Below are positions 10,757 to 19,547 of a DNA stretch of 64,000 bases, one piece after another. Where the stretch lies: NCBI RefSeq assembly GCF_023898315.1, contig NC_064614.1:495644109-495708108 (forward strand), read 5' to 3'. The position numbers and the translations under genes are program-made. The notes beneath the pieces were generated by a model, which was not told where the DNA came from, ran no database searches, and saw only the letters and a list, made by a program, of their open reading frames with translations. Position 1 is the first letter of the stretch; every line of letters begins with the position of its first letter. The stretch is from Schistocerca nitens. Taxonomy: Eukaryota > Arthropoda > Insecta > Orthoptera > Acrididae.

Positions 10757-11622
10757 CTCATGGATGCCCATGTGACTATACGCCAGAACATAATGGAACC
10801 GCCGCCAGCTTTTCTCCGTCCCGCAATACAGATGTCAATGAGTTGTTCCCCTGAAACACGACGGATTCGCGCCCTCCCATAGGCATGATGGAGAAGGTAT
10901 CGGGATTCATCAGATCATGCAACGCTCTGCCACTGCGCCAACATTCAGTGCCGATGGTCACGTGCCAATTTCAATCGTAGATGCCGATGTAACACTGTTA
11001 ACATCTGCTCATGCACGGGTCGTCGGCTGCCGCGGTTCATCGTTGGGAGTGTTCGATATACTGTGTGCTCAGGTACACTTGTTCTCTCCCCAGCACTAAA
11101 CTCTGATGTTAGTTCCGCCACAGTTCGCCGCCTTTCCTGTTTCACCAGTTTGCCCATCCTACGACGTCCGACGTCTGTATTAAGGGATGGCTGCTAAACC
11201 CCACGACGTTTGGACATGGTTTCGCCTTGATTTCGTCACGCGTTGAAGACACTCACCACTGTACTACTGGAACACCCGACAAGTCATACAGTTTCCGAAG
11301 TGCTCGTCCCGAGACTCTGGGCTATCACATTCTGCCCTCGGTCAAACATAGATAGATCACGCGTCTTCCCCATTGTACCACACGCGGCTAGCACGCTCAC
11401 TGATACTACATGTACCGTGCGTGAGCGTGATTAGCTGTCATTTCTCGCCAGGAGACGCTGCTATCGCCTGGACGGGTAGATATCGATAGTAGGTCGATAG
11501 TCATAATATTCTGGCTGACCAGTGTATATACGTACCGGAAGAAGGGGAACAATTTGACGAAATGGTAGAACTGTAACTGACGAGCTTGAGCGAATTTTTC
11601 CGTATTAACAGAAGTGTATCCT

Positions 11623-11900
11623 GAAACTTCCTGGCAGATTAAAACTGTGTGCCGGACCGAGACTCGAACTCTGCAACGTTCGCAGGAGAGGTTCTGTAAA
11701 GTCTGGAAGGTAGGAGACGAGGTACTGGCAGAAGTAAAGCTGTGAGGAGGGGGCGTGAGTCGTGATTGGGTAGCTCAGTTGGTAGAGCACTTGCCCGCGA
11801 AAGGCAAAGGTCCGGAGTCTCGGTCCGGCACACAGTTTTAATCTGCCAGGAAGTTTCATATCAGCGCACACTCCGCTGCAGAGTGAAAATCTAATTCTAG
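11623..11900 (+). repeat. family B foldback copy with 43-bp perfect inverted ends
   Basis: Positions 11623-11665 and 11815-11857 are exact reverse complements over 43 bp. Each arm carries the T-arm of the tRNA-like head and the CTGCCAGGAAGTTTC tail. The right arm belongs to a nearly complete plus-strand tRNA-like unit starting near 11768. The tail CAGCGCACACTCCGCTGCAG continues to about 11900. Confidence 0.75.
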
Positions 11901-11984
11901 AAGAGTATCCTTCTTTTCTCTTTTTTACAACTTAACGATTTCAAATATTTGTTTATGTATTTCAATATCTACATTCCTCTACAG

Positions 11985-13010
11985 TTTTTACTCTCTACAG
12001 CTCCCTCAAGTATCGTGGAAATTATTCCCAGATGTATAAACACATGCCCTATAATGCTGTCCTTTCTTCCTTTCGGTGTTTTCCACATGTTTATTTCTTC
12101 GGTGATTCTGGGGAGAATCTCCTCGTTCATAACTTTATCAGTACATAAGATCTGTCAACGTTGGTATGTAGCAGCATATCTGATAAGTTTCGAATCCCTT
12201 CCTTTCCGGTTTCCCCACAGTCCAGAACTCATTACCAAACAATGCTATGCTCTAATGTATATTATCAGAAGTTCCTTCGTCAAATGGAGATCTACGTTTG
12301 ATACTGATAGACATCTCTTGACCAGAAATGTCCTCATTTGCCTGTAGTAGTCTGCTTTTTATGTCATCCTTGCTTCGTTCACTATTAGTTAATTTTACTT
12401 TCGAGATAGATCTCTTAATTTCGTCTACTTCGTGACCACCAATTTTGATGCTCACTTTCGTACTTTTTTGTTTTTGCTACTTCCACTACTTTCACATTTC
12501 TTCGGTTTATTCTCAATCCATATTTTGCTCTCAGTAGACCGTTCATTCCATTCAACAGATCCTGAAATTCTTCCCCACATTAACAGATGATAGCACCGTT
12601 GTGAGCGAATGCTATCAGTGATATCCTTTCGTCCTAAAGTTTAATCCGACTCGTCATTTCTTCTTCGACGTAGAAACTGAACACCAAGTAGGGATCTAAG
12701 ACCGTATCTTTGTCTTACATCCTACATAATTCGAGCCCTTCTTTCTTGGTCTTCCAATCTTTCTGATCCCATTTGGTTATTGTACATATTATATATTACC
12801 TGTCGTTCCCTAAAGATTACTTCTATTTTCCTCAGAATTTCGAACATCATGTTCCATTTCACATTATCGAACGCTTTTTCCAGGTCGACAAATCTGTGAA
12901 TGTGTCTTGATTTTTTTTTCAGTCATCTTCCATTATCAAACGCAACGTCAGGCCTGTCTCTGTTCTGTCTTTAGCTTTCCTAAGACCCAAATGATCGTCA
13001 TCTAACAGAT
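11985..13010 (-). pseudogene. RTE-like LINE RT to C-terminus, decayed
   Basis: Read on the minus strand from about 13005: DDDHLGLRKAKDRTETG (QFGFRK block), LTLRLIMEDD, KKNQDTFTDLSTWKK (F-DLEKAFDN block), YNMYNN-like codons, then IGGHEVDEIKRSI, DDIKSRLLQAN, and degenerate matches to the GSE-WTVGKPE, EMWCYRR and GHVL-H--I blocks, ending in LEGAVESKNCRG near 11990. The order matches the RTE at 16476-19405 exactly. There are numerous stops. Endonuclease and FADD are not readable. It is the most decayed of the long RTE copies here. Confidence 0.65.
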
Positions 13011-13128
13011 GCCAATTGATAGGTATCGTTTCTATAGCAGTGTTCGTCCTTTACGCAGAAGGTACAATAAATTGTTGGATGTGAGGTCCGCCAGTTATGC
13101 AAAACACCGTTTTTTATCAGTACCCAAA

Positions 13129-13158
13129 CATGTTTCGGCACCACTGTGCCATCATCAG
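13129..13158 (-). ncRNA. hammerhead-like ribozyme motif (minus)
   Basis: On the minus strand CTGATGA (13158-13152) is followed by one T, a GGCAC/GTGCC 5-bp stem with an AGTG loop, then GAAAC. This is the hammerhead core order (CUGANGA, stem II, GAAA). The extra T between the core and stem II is not in the textbook core, and stems I and III were not established. Such motifs are known in Penelope-like elements; activity is not shown here. Confidence 0.45.
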
Positions 13159-13795
13159 TGGGTTTTCGTTTTTATTTATTATTTACATTCGGTGTGCATG
13201 AATTTTCTGAATCACTTGTGTGTAGTTAGTACAGGTAGCTTGTCATGTTTTCGTGCGGCAAGCACTTCCATTATCCGCATCATGCTGAGGTGTTGTGATG
13301 AACACGTAACTATAACAATATTTTCCACAAATAACATAGTACAACACTTTTCACTTCACCAAAACACAGTGTATTTGGTGTAGTGAAAAGTGTTTTACAG
13401 CAGCTGAGAAATTTGTGTATTCGTTCGCAATGGACACCTAGAGGTCCAATTGGTCATGTGGTGACGGTTTCGATCCATCTGGGTGGATACATAACATCCA
13501 GATGCGACCAAATAGGTAGCATAAGTTATGTTACATTTTCCTCTATGTGTACGTGCGAACCGTACTTTGCAGGTGTCGGTCATCAGTATGTGATGTTTAA
13601 ACGCAGGTTCTTTCAGTGCGCGATTAGGAACTGCACTGGGAAAACAGAAACCACACGCGGCTGTATGCGGCGATTACTTGGTATCAAAAAGAGTACTGAG
13701 AAACAAGTTCCAGATTTTAAGAATTAAACTGTGCAAGGGATCGGAGTTCTCCAGGATATTTTTAAAGAGTTTGGAATGCTTAAAAATAATAATTA
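13159..13795. repeat. unclassified repeat body with a 21-bp hairpin
   Basis: AT-rich sequence beside the hammerhead-like motif, possibly the rest of a Penelope-like element. Positions 13343-13363 and 13374-13394 form a hairpin with 20 of 21 bases paired and a 10-base loop. No RT or endonuclease codons were recognised. Confidence 0.35.
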
Positions 13796-13904
13796 CGAGG
13801 AGCGTTCAATAAGTAATACAACATTTCTTTTTCTCGGAAGATTTCCGTTGAAAAAGTTCCGGTAGGTGGTGGCGCTATACATAGCCTTCAAAATTGCATG
13901 TGTA

Positions 13905-14945
13905 ACGGAGGCGCGTTCAGAGAAGAGAGCTGTCATTGCGATTCTTTTGGGGGAAAACCAGAGCACCACAGATACTATAGGTATTTGCTGAATGTCTACG
14001 GAGACATGTCAGTGAACAAAATCACGGTGAGTCCTTGGGTGAGGCGTCTGTCCTCATCGCAGCAATGTATCGGAAACCTATCCGATCTCCCGCATGCCGG
14101 CCGGCCGCACACAACTGTGACTCCTGCAGCGTTGGAACGTGCGGACACTCTCATTCGAGGTGATCGACAGATCACAGTCAAACATTGTGCTGCTCGACTC
14201 GACGTTTCTGTTGGTAGTAGCGACACATTCGTCCACCAGTTGGGGGTACTCAAATGTGTATGCTCGCTGTTTTCCTCGCCGCCCAACAGGAGACCGTAAA
14301 GAGCAGCGAAAGACCGTCTGTGCGGAATTGCTTGCGCCTTACGAGCCCGATCGTGACAATTTTTCTATCGAACATCGTCACAGGCGACGAAACGTGAGTT
14401 CTCCACTTCCAACCGGGAACAAACGGACAAAACGGCAATCCACAGATTGGCGCCACTCCACCTCTCCTTCGAAAAGAACATTCAAAGCCGCACCCTCAGC
14501 CGTCTTCTGCGAATCTGAAGGGGTTATTGTCTTCCCTCATGGTACAACGATCAACTGAAGTGTGTTGTGCTACCCTCAGGAAACTGAAGAAATAACTTTA
14601 ACTTGTTCGTCGCCACAAAAATGCGGACAAACTTCTCTTTCTCCATGACAGTGCAAGGCCCCACACAAATCTGCGCATCGGAGAAGAGCTCACAAAATCT
14701 AATTGGACTGTTCTTCCTCATCCTTGCTAGAGCCCGGATCTCACACGTTCCGACTTGCATCTGTTCGGCCCAACGAAGTACGCACTCCGCTGGAAGCAGT
14801 ATGTCGGTGACGGAAAGGTTATTGACGCAGTTTATACGTTGGCTACGACGTCGACCAGTAGAGTGGTATCACGCGGGCATGCAGGCCTTCCGAAAAAGGT
14901 GGCTTAAGGTCGCCGCATTGAACGGAGATTGTGTTGAAAAATTGG
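13905..14945 (+). pseudogene. mariner transposase (DD34D type), decayed
   Basis: Across three frames the order is YRYLLNVYGDMSVNKITV (helix-turn-helix), AGRPHTTVTPAALERADTL, VKHCAARLDVSVGSSDTF (second helix-turn-helix), ELLAPYEPD, then IVTGDET ending in a stop at 14394-14396 where Trp is expected. There follow DWRHSTSPSKRTFKAAPSA, FCESEGVIVF, FLHDSARPHT (second Asp kept), SPDLTRSDLHLFGP (third Asp kept) and NGDCVEK at the C-terminus. All three catalytic Asp codons remain, but at least three frameshifts and stops inactivate it. Confidence 0.8.
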
Positions 14946-15031
14946 GCTTCGTAGCTAAAAGAGTTGGAAACAACAAGTTTGCTTGCGTGGCCATCCTCCG
15001 CAGCAAGCATAGAAATACTTGTTTTGTAAAT

Positions 15032-15265
15032 GGAAATGCCATGTGGCTAGTGCCTCCCGTCGAGTAGACCGTTCGCCTGGTGCAAGTCTTTCGAGTTGAC
15101 GCCACGTCAGCAACTTACGTGTCGATGGGGATGAAATAATGATGATAAGGACAACACAACACCCAGTCCCTGAGCGGAGAAAATCTCCGACCCTGCCGGA
15201 AATGGAACCCGGGCCGTTAGGTATGACATTCCTTCGCGCTGACCACTCAGCTACCAGGGGCGGAC
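15032..15265 (-). repeat. SINE family D, minus copy with 11-bp target duplication
   Basis: The target duplication GTTTTGTAAAT lies at 15021-15031 and 15266-15276. Read on the minus strand: tRNA-like head CCCTGGTAGCTGAGTGGTCAG with box B-like GGGTTCCATTTCC, GGAGATTTTCTCCGCTCAGG, CATCATTATTTCATCC, then the AAAGACTTGCACC...GGCACTAGCCACATGG 3' end. It is inserted in mariner 3' sequence. Confidence 0.8.
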
Positions 15266-15291
15266 GTTTTGTAAATAAAACTGCCTTTCCA

Positions 15292-16126
15292 TGCTGCCAC
15301 TTAATTTATGTATCCCAGCCGCGTTTCGCAGTTTTGTTATTTTTAGATTATTAAACAGTTCAAGTCGCGATTTTTTATGCAAAAAAGTAGTTTACTTACG
15401 GTTTGCTTATCTGCGTTTCCTTTCATCTGGTCTGGAGGTCGCACTAACACTTTATTACTGCCATACAAGCACAACTTTGCGTTCTGACCTTCTTCACAAT
15501 GTTCACCAAGTTTCTCCTTCTTTTTTGTGGTGTTCTATTGTTCTTTTGCTACTCGATATAACCATTTTGACGGACACTGCTTTTAACAACGTAAATATTC
15601 CAACTCCATTGCATGTTTCCTCCTCTTTGGCGTGTTTACCTACTTGTTGCCATTGCTTTGAAATACGTTATTAATCTGTTTCGCTTCTGTCTACATATTT
15701 ATTTTGTTTCACACTTCGTTTACAATTATAGCTCATGCAACAAGTAGGTAAACACGCCAAAGAGGAGGAAACACGTAATGGAGTTACAATGTTTACATTG
15801 TTAAAAGCAGTGTCCGTCAATAAAGTTATATCGAGTGGTAGAAGAACAATAGTACACCACAAAAAAGAAGGAGAAACAGTGTGAAGAAGATCAGAAAGCA
15901 AAGTTGTTCTTATATGGCAGTAATACAGTGTTAGTACGACCTCCAGACCAGATGAAAGGAAATGCAATTCAGCAAGTCGTAAGTAATTACTTTTTTACAT
16001 AAAAAATCGGGACGTGAACTGTTTAATAATCTAAAAATAACAAAACTGTATCGTTATAGATACTACTGATGATGCCTTAGAACAACAAAAAGGCGAAACG
16101 CGGCTGGGAATCGTAAATTAAGTGGC
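15292..16126. repeat. ~370-bp-arm palindrome (Penelope-like LTR pair?)
   Basis: The left arm (about 15292-15660) and right arm (about 15738-16126) are inverted copies. Shared segments include CACTTAATTTA, CAGCCGCGTTTCG, AATAACAAAACT, CATCTGGTCTGGAGGTCG, GACGGACACTGCTTTTAACA and GGCGTGTTTACCTACTTGTT. The spacer is ~80 bp. The right arm holds a hammerhead-like motif that the left arm lacks through a clean ~47-bp deletion. No RT codons are present, so this would be a terminal-repeat-only remnant. The Penelope link is inference. Confidence 0.7.
16066..16099 (+). ncRNA. hammerhead-like ribozyme motif (plus)
   Basis: CTGATGA (16066-16072), one T, stem GCCTT (16074-16078) paired with AAGGC (16090-16094), then GAAAC (16095-16099). 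ACG at 16098-16100 can pair with CGT at 16112-16114 as a short stem III. Stem I is not convincing. Only sequence layout supports it. Confidence 0.45.
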
Positions 16127-16204
16127 AGCTCCGTGGTCTCGGGGTAGCGTCTTTGATTCATAATCAAAACGTCTTCGGTCCCGGGTTCGATCCCCGCCAC
16201 TGCC
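16124..16204 (+). tRNA. tRNA-Met-like pseudogene (CAT) at the 5' edge of the RTE LINE
   Basis: GGCAG at the start pairs with CTGCC at the end. The anticodon stem TTTGA/TCAAA encloses the loop TTCATAA (anticodon CAT), and the T-arm reads CCCGGGTTCGATCCCCG. The D-arm (GTGGTCTCGGGGTAGCG) is acceptable. Two of seven acceptor pairs fail and the palindrome's end overlaps the first bases. It is more likely a tRNA-derived leader or SINE head than a working tRNA gene. Confidence 0.45.
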
Positions 16205-19200
16205 TAAATTTTGATAAATAATCAGCATTGGCGGCCGAAGACTTCCGGCATAAGAAGTCAGCCTCATTCTGCCAACGGCCTTGTCAAAGAGGGTGGAGGA
16301 GCGGATAGAGGTTCAGGGCACTCTCTTGTCCTAGGGGTGGGAAATTGCCCCTAAAGGCGGAAGAATCAGCAATGATCAACGACATGAGGATGCAGAAGGC
16401 AATGGAAACCACTGCATTAAAGACACGTAACGTGTATCCACAGGACATGTGGCCTGTAATTGAAGAAGTGTCATCATGATCTCTCCATTGGCAAAAGATT
16501 CCGGAATAGTCCCCCATTCGCATCTCCGGGAGGGGACTGCCAAGGGGGAGGTTACCATGAGAAAAAGATTGAATAATCAAAGAAAGGATAACGTTCTACG
16601 AGTCGGGGCTTGGAATGTCAGAAGCTTGAACGTGGTAGGGAAACTAGAAAATCTGAAAAGGGAAATGCAAAGGCTCAATCTAGATATAGTAGGGGTCAGT
16701 GAAGTGAAGTGGAAGGAAGACAAGGATTTCTGGTCAGATGAGTATCGGGTAATATCAACAGCATCAGAAAATGGCATAACAGGTGCAGGATTCGTTATGA
16801 ATAGGAAGGTAGGGCAGAGGGTGTGTTACTGTGAACAGTTCAGTGACCGGGTTGTTCTAATCAGAATCGACAGCAGACCAACACCGACAATGATAGTTCA
16901 GGTATACATGCCGACGTCGCAAGCTGAAGATGAACAGATAGAGAAAGTGTATGAGGATATTGAAAGGGTAATGCAGTATGTAAAGGGGGACGAAAATCTA
17001 ATAGTCATGGGCGACTGGAATGCAGTTGTAGGGGAAGGAGTAGAAGAAAAGGTTACAGGAGAATATGGGCTTGGGACAAGGAATGAAAGAGGACGAAGAC
17101 TAATTGAGTTCTGTAACAAGTTTCAGCTAGTAATAGCGAATACCCTGTTCAAGAATCACAAGAGGAGGAGGCATACTTGGAAAAGGCCGGGAGATACTGG
17201 AAGATTTCAATTAGATTACATCGTGGTCAGACAGAGATTCCGAAATCAGATACTGGATTATAAGGCGTACCCAGGAGCAGATATAGACTAAGATCACAAT
17301 ATAGTAGTGATGAAGAGTAGGCTGAAGTTCAAGACATTAGTCAGGAAGAATCAATACGCAAAGAAGTGGGATGCGGAAGTACTAGGGAATGACGAGATAC
17401 GTTTGAAGTTCTCTAACGCTATAGATTCAGCAATAAGGAATAGCGCAGTAGGCAGTACAGTTGAAGAGGAATGGACATCTCTAAAAAGGGCCATCACAGA
17501 AGTTGGGAAGGAAAACATAGGTACAAAGAAGGTAGCTCCGAAGAAACCATGGGTAACAGAAGAAATACTTCAGTTGACTGATGAAAGGAGGAAGTACAAA
17601 CATGTTCCGGGAAAACCAGGAATACAGAAGTACAAGTCGCTGAGGAATGAAATAAATAGGAAGTGCAGGGAAGCTAAGACGACATGGTTGCAGGAAAAAT
17701 GTGCAGACATCGAAAAAGATATGAATGTCGGAAGGACAGACTCAGCATACAGGAAAGTCAAAACAACCTTTGGTGACATTAAAAGCAACGGTGGTAACAT
17801 TAAGAGTGCAACGGGAATTCCACTGTTAAATGCAGAGGAGAGAGCAGATAGGTGGGAAGAATACATTGAAAGCCTCTATGAGGGTGAAGATTTGTCTGAT
17901 GTGATAGAAGAAGAAACAGGAGTCGATTTAGAAGAGATAGGGGATCCAGTATTAGAATCGGAATTTAAAAGAGCTTTGGAGGACTTACGGTCAAATAAGG
18001 CAGAAGGGATTGATAACATTCCATCAGAATTTCTAAAATCATTGGGGGAAGTGGCAACAATACGACTATTCACGTTGGTGTGTGGAATATACGAGTCTGG
18101 CGATATACCATCTGACTTTTGGAAAAGCATCATCCACACAATTCCGAAGACGGCAAGAGCTGACAAGTGCGAGAATTATCGCGCAATCAGCTTAAAAGCT
18201 CATGCATCGAAGCTGCTTACAAGAATAATATACAGAAGAATGGAAAAGAAAATTGAGAATGCGCTAGGTGACGATCAGTTTGGCTTTAGGAAAAGTAAAG
18301 GGACGAGAGAGGAAATTCTGACGTTACGTCTAATAATGGAAGCAAGGCTAAAGAAAAATCAAGACACTTTCATAGGATTTGTCGACGTGGAAAAAGCGTT
18401 CGACAATATAAAAGCTGTTCGAGATTCTGAAAAAAGTAGGGGTAAGCTATAGGGAGAGACGGGTCATATACAATATGTACAACAACCAAGAGGGAATAAT
18501 AAGAGTGGACGATCAAGAACGAAGTGCTCGTATTCAGAAGGGTGTAAGACAAGGCTGTAGCCTTTCGCCCCTACTCTTCAATCTGTACATCGAGGAAGCA
18601 ATGATGGAAATAAAAGAAAGGTTCAGGAGTGGAATTAAAATACAAGGTGAAAGGATATCAATGATACGATTCGCTGATGACATTGCTATCCTGAGTGAAA
18701 GGGAAGAAGAATTAAATGATCTGCTGAACGGAATGAACAATCCAATGAGTACACAGTATGGTTTGAGAGTAAATCGGAGAAAGACGAAGGTAATGAGAAG
18801 TAGTAGAAATGAGAAGAGCGAGAAACTTAACATCAGGATTGATGGTCACGAAGTCAATGAAGTTAAGGAATTCTGCTACCTAGGCAGTAAAATAACCAAT
18901 GACGGACGGAGCAAGGAGGACATCAAAAGCAGACTCGCTATGGCAAAAAAGGCATTTCTGGCCAAGAGAAGTCTACTAATAACAAATACCGGCCTTAATT
19001 TGAGGAAGAATTTCTGAGGATGTACGTCTGGAGTACAGCATTGTATGGTAGTGAAACATGGACTGTGGGAAAACCGGAACAGAAGAGAATCAAAGCATTT
19101 GAGATGTGGTGCTATAGACGAATGTTGAAAATTAGGTGGACTGATAAGGTAACGAATGACGAGGTTCTACGCAGAATCGGAGAGGAAAGGAATATGTGGA

Positions 19201-19435
19201 AAATACTGATAAGGAGAAGGGACAGGATGATAGGACATCTGCTAAGACATGAGGGAATGACTTCCAGGTACTAGAGGGAGCTGTAGAGGGCAAAAACTGT
19301 AGAGGAAGACAAAGATTGGAATACGTCAAGCAAATAATTGAGGACGTAGGTTGCAAGTGCTACTCTGAGATGAAGAGGTTAGCACAGGAAAGGAATTAGT
19401 GGCGGGCCGCATCAAACCAATCAATAGAAAAAAAA
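16205..19435 (+). mobile_element. nearly full-length RTE-like LINE
   Basis: A ~270 bp leader (GGCGGCCGAAGACTTCCGGC, CATTCTGCCAACGGCC, CAAGGGGGAGGTTACC) precedes an endonuclease-RT polyprotein. The element ends at CAATCAATAG followed by an A run at 19429. It is inserted within the mariner 13796-19547, against the palindrome's right arm. No target duplication was identified because both junctions are blurred. Confidence 0.75.
16476..19405 (+). pseudogene. RTE-like endonuclease/reverse transcriptase, four disruptions
   Basis: The N-terminal apurinic-like endonuclease shows RVGAWNVRSLN, GVSEVKWK (Glu), YMPTSQ and VMGDWNAVVG. The expected catalytic SDHN has become D-stop-DHN by TAA at 17289-17291. 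The same frame continues from 17292 through the linker (ENIGTKKVAPKKPWVT) into the palm: DQFGFRKSKGTREEI and FIGFVDVEKAFDN. A ~5-bp loss near 18412 shifts frame. The next frame holds VRQGCSLSPLLFNLYIEEA, MIRFADDIAILS (YxDD-type catalytic pair), LRVNRRKTK and CYLGSKITNDGRS. Further frame changes near 19008 and 19265 precede YGSETWTVGKP, EMWCYRRMLKIRWTDK, LEGAVEGKNCRGR and an RLAQERN-stop-WRAASNQ end. Bovine CFDP2-type proteins contain the related RTE endonuclease domain. About 970 codons in total; inactive but young enough for confident reading. Confidence 0.85.
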
Positions 19436-19547
19436 GGTGGTTTTATTTTCAAAACGAATGGGGAACAATATGATGTATTGGAATCCTGACTAACACCAAC
19501 CTATTTCAGAAAAAAAAATTGTTGCCTTACTTATTGAACGCCCTTCG

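Larger units (their letters stand above)
9800..11200 (-). pseudogene. Tc1-like transposase (minus), split and decayed
   Basis: From the N-terminal side (about 11157 downward), KQERRRTVAELTSEF, VPEHTVYRTLPTMNRGSRRPV and LARDHRHWT-like codons form the second helix-turn-helix and linker. SDESRYLLHH-like codons near 10895 carry the first catalytic Asp, and RAGGGS-like codons follow. After the nested SINEs, 10010-9770 reads MNPIEHIWDVTERGVRAH and PRRFATVIRAKDGHRGY, the C-terminal end. The second catalytic Asp region lies in the interrupted part and was not found. Frameshifts and stops are frequent. Confidence 0.7.
9767..11524 (-). mobile_element. Tc1-like transposon, minus strand, with nested SINE and tRNA-bearing insertions
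   Basis: The ends CTGATCAGCCAGGACATTATGACC (left) and GTCATAATATTCTGGCTGACCAGTG (right) are inverted repeats of one another with a few changes, next to TA dinucleotides at 9765 and 11525. The interior codes for a transposase on the minus strand. A SINE A copy is inserted inside it, itself opened by family B. Net element length without insertions is about 1.15 kb. Confidence 0.75.
13796..19547 (+). mobile_element. mariner transposon opened by nested insertions
   Basis: The left end CGAGGAGCGTTCAATAAGTA (13796, preceded by TA) matches the inverted right end GTTGCCTTACTTATTGAACGCCCTTCG (ending 19547, followed by TA), a mariner-type terminal inverted repeat with few mismatches. Transposase codons occupy the left ~1.1 kb. 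The 3' UTR-like piece 19430-19520 (ATATGATGTATTGGAATCC) is shared with the mariner end at 28979-29092. Between them lie a SINE D, a palindrome and a full RTE LINE. Confidence 0.75.
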
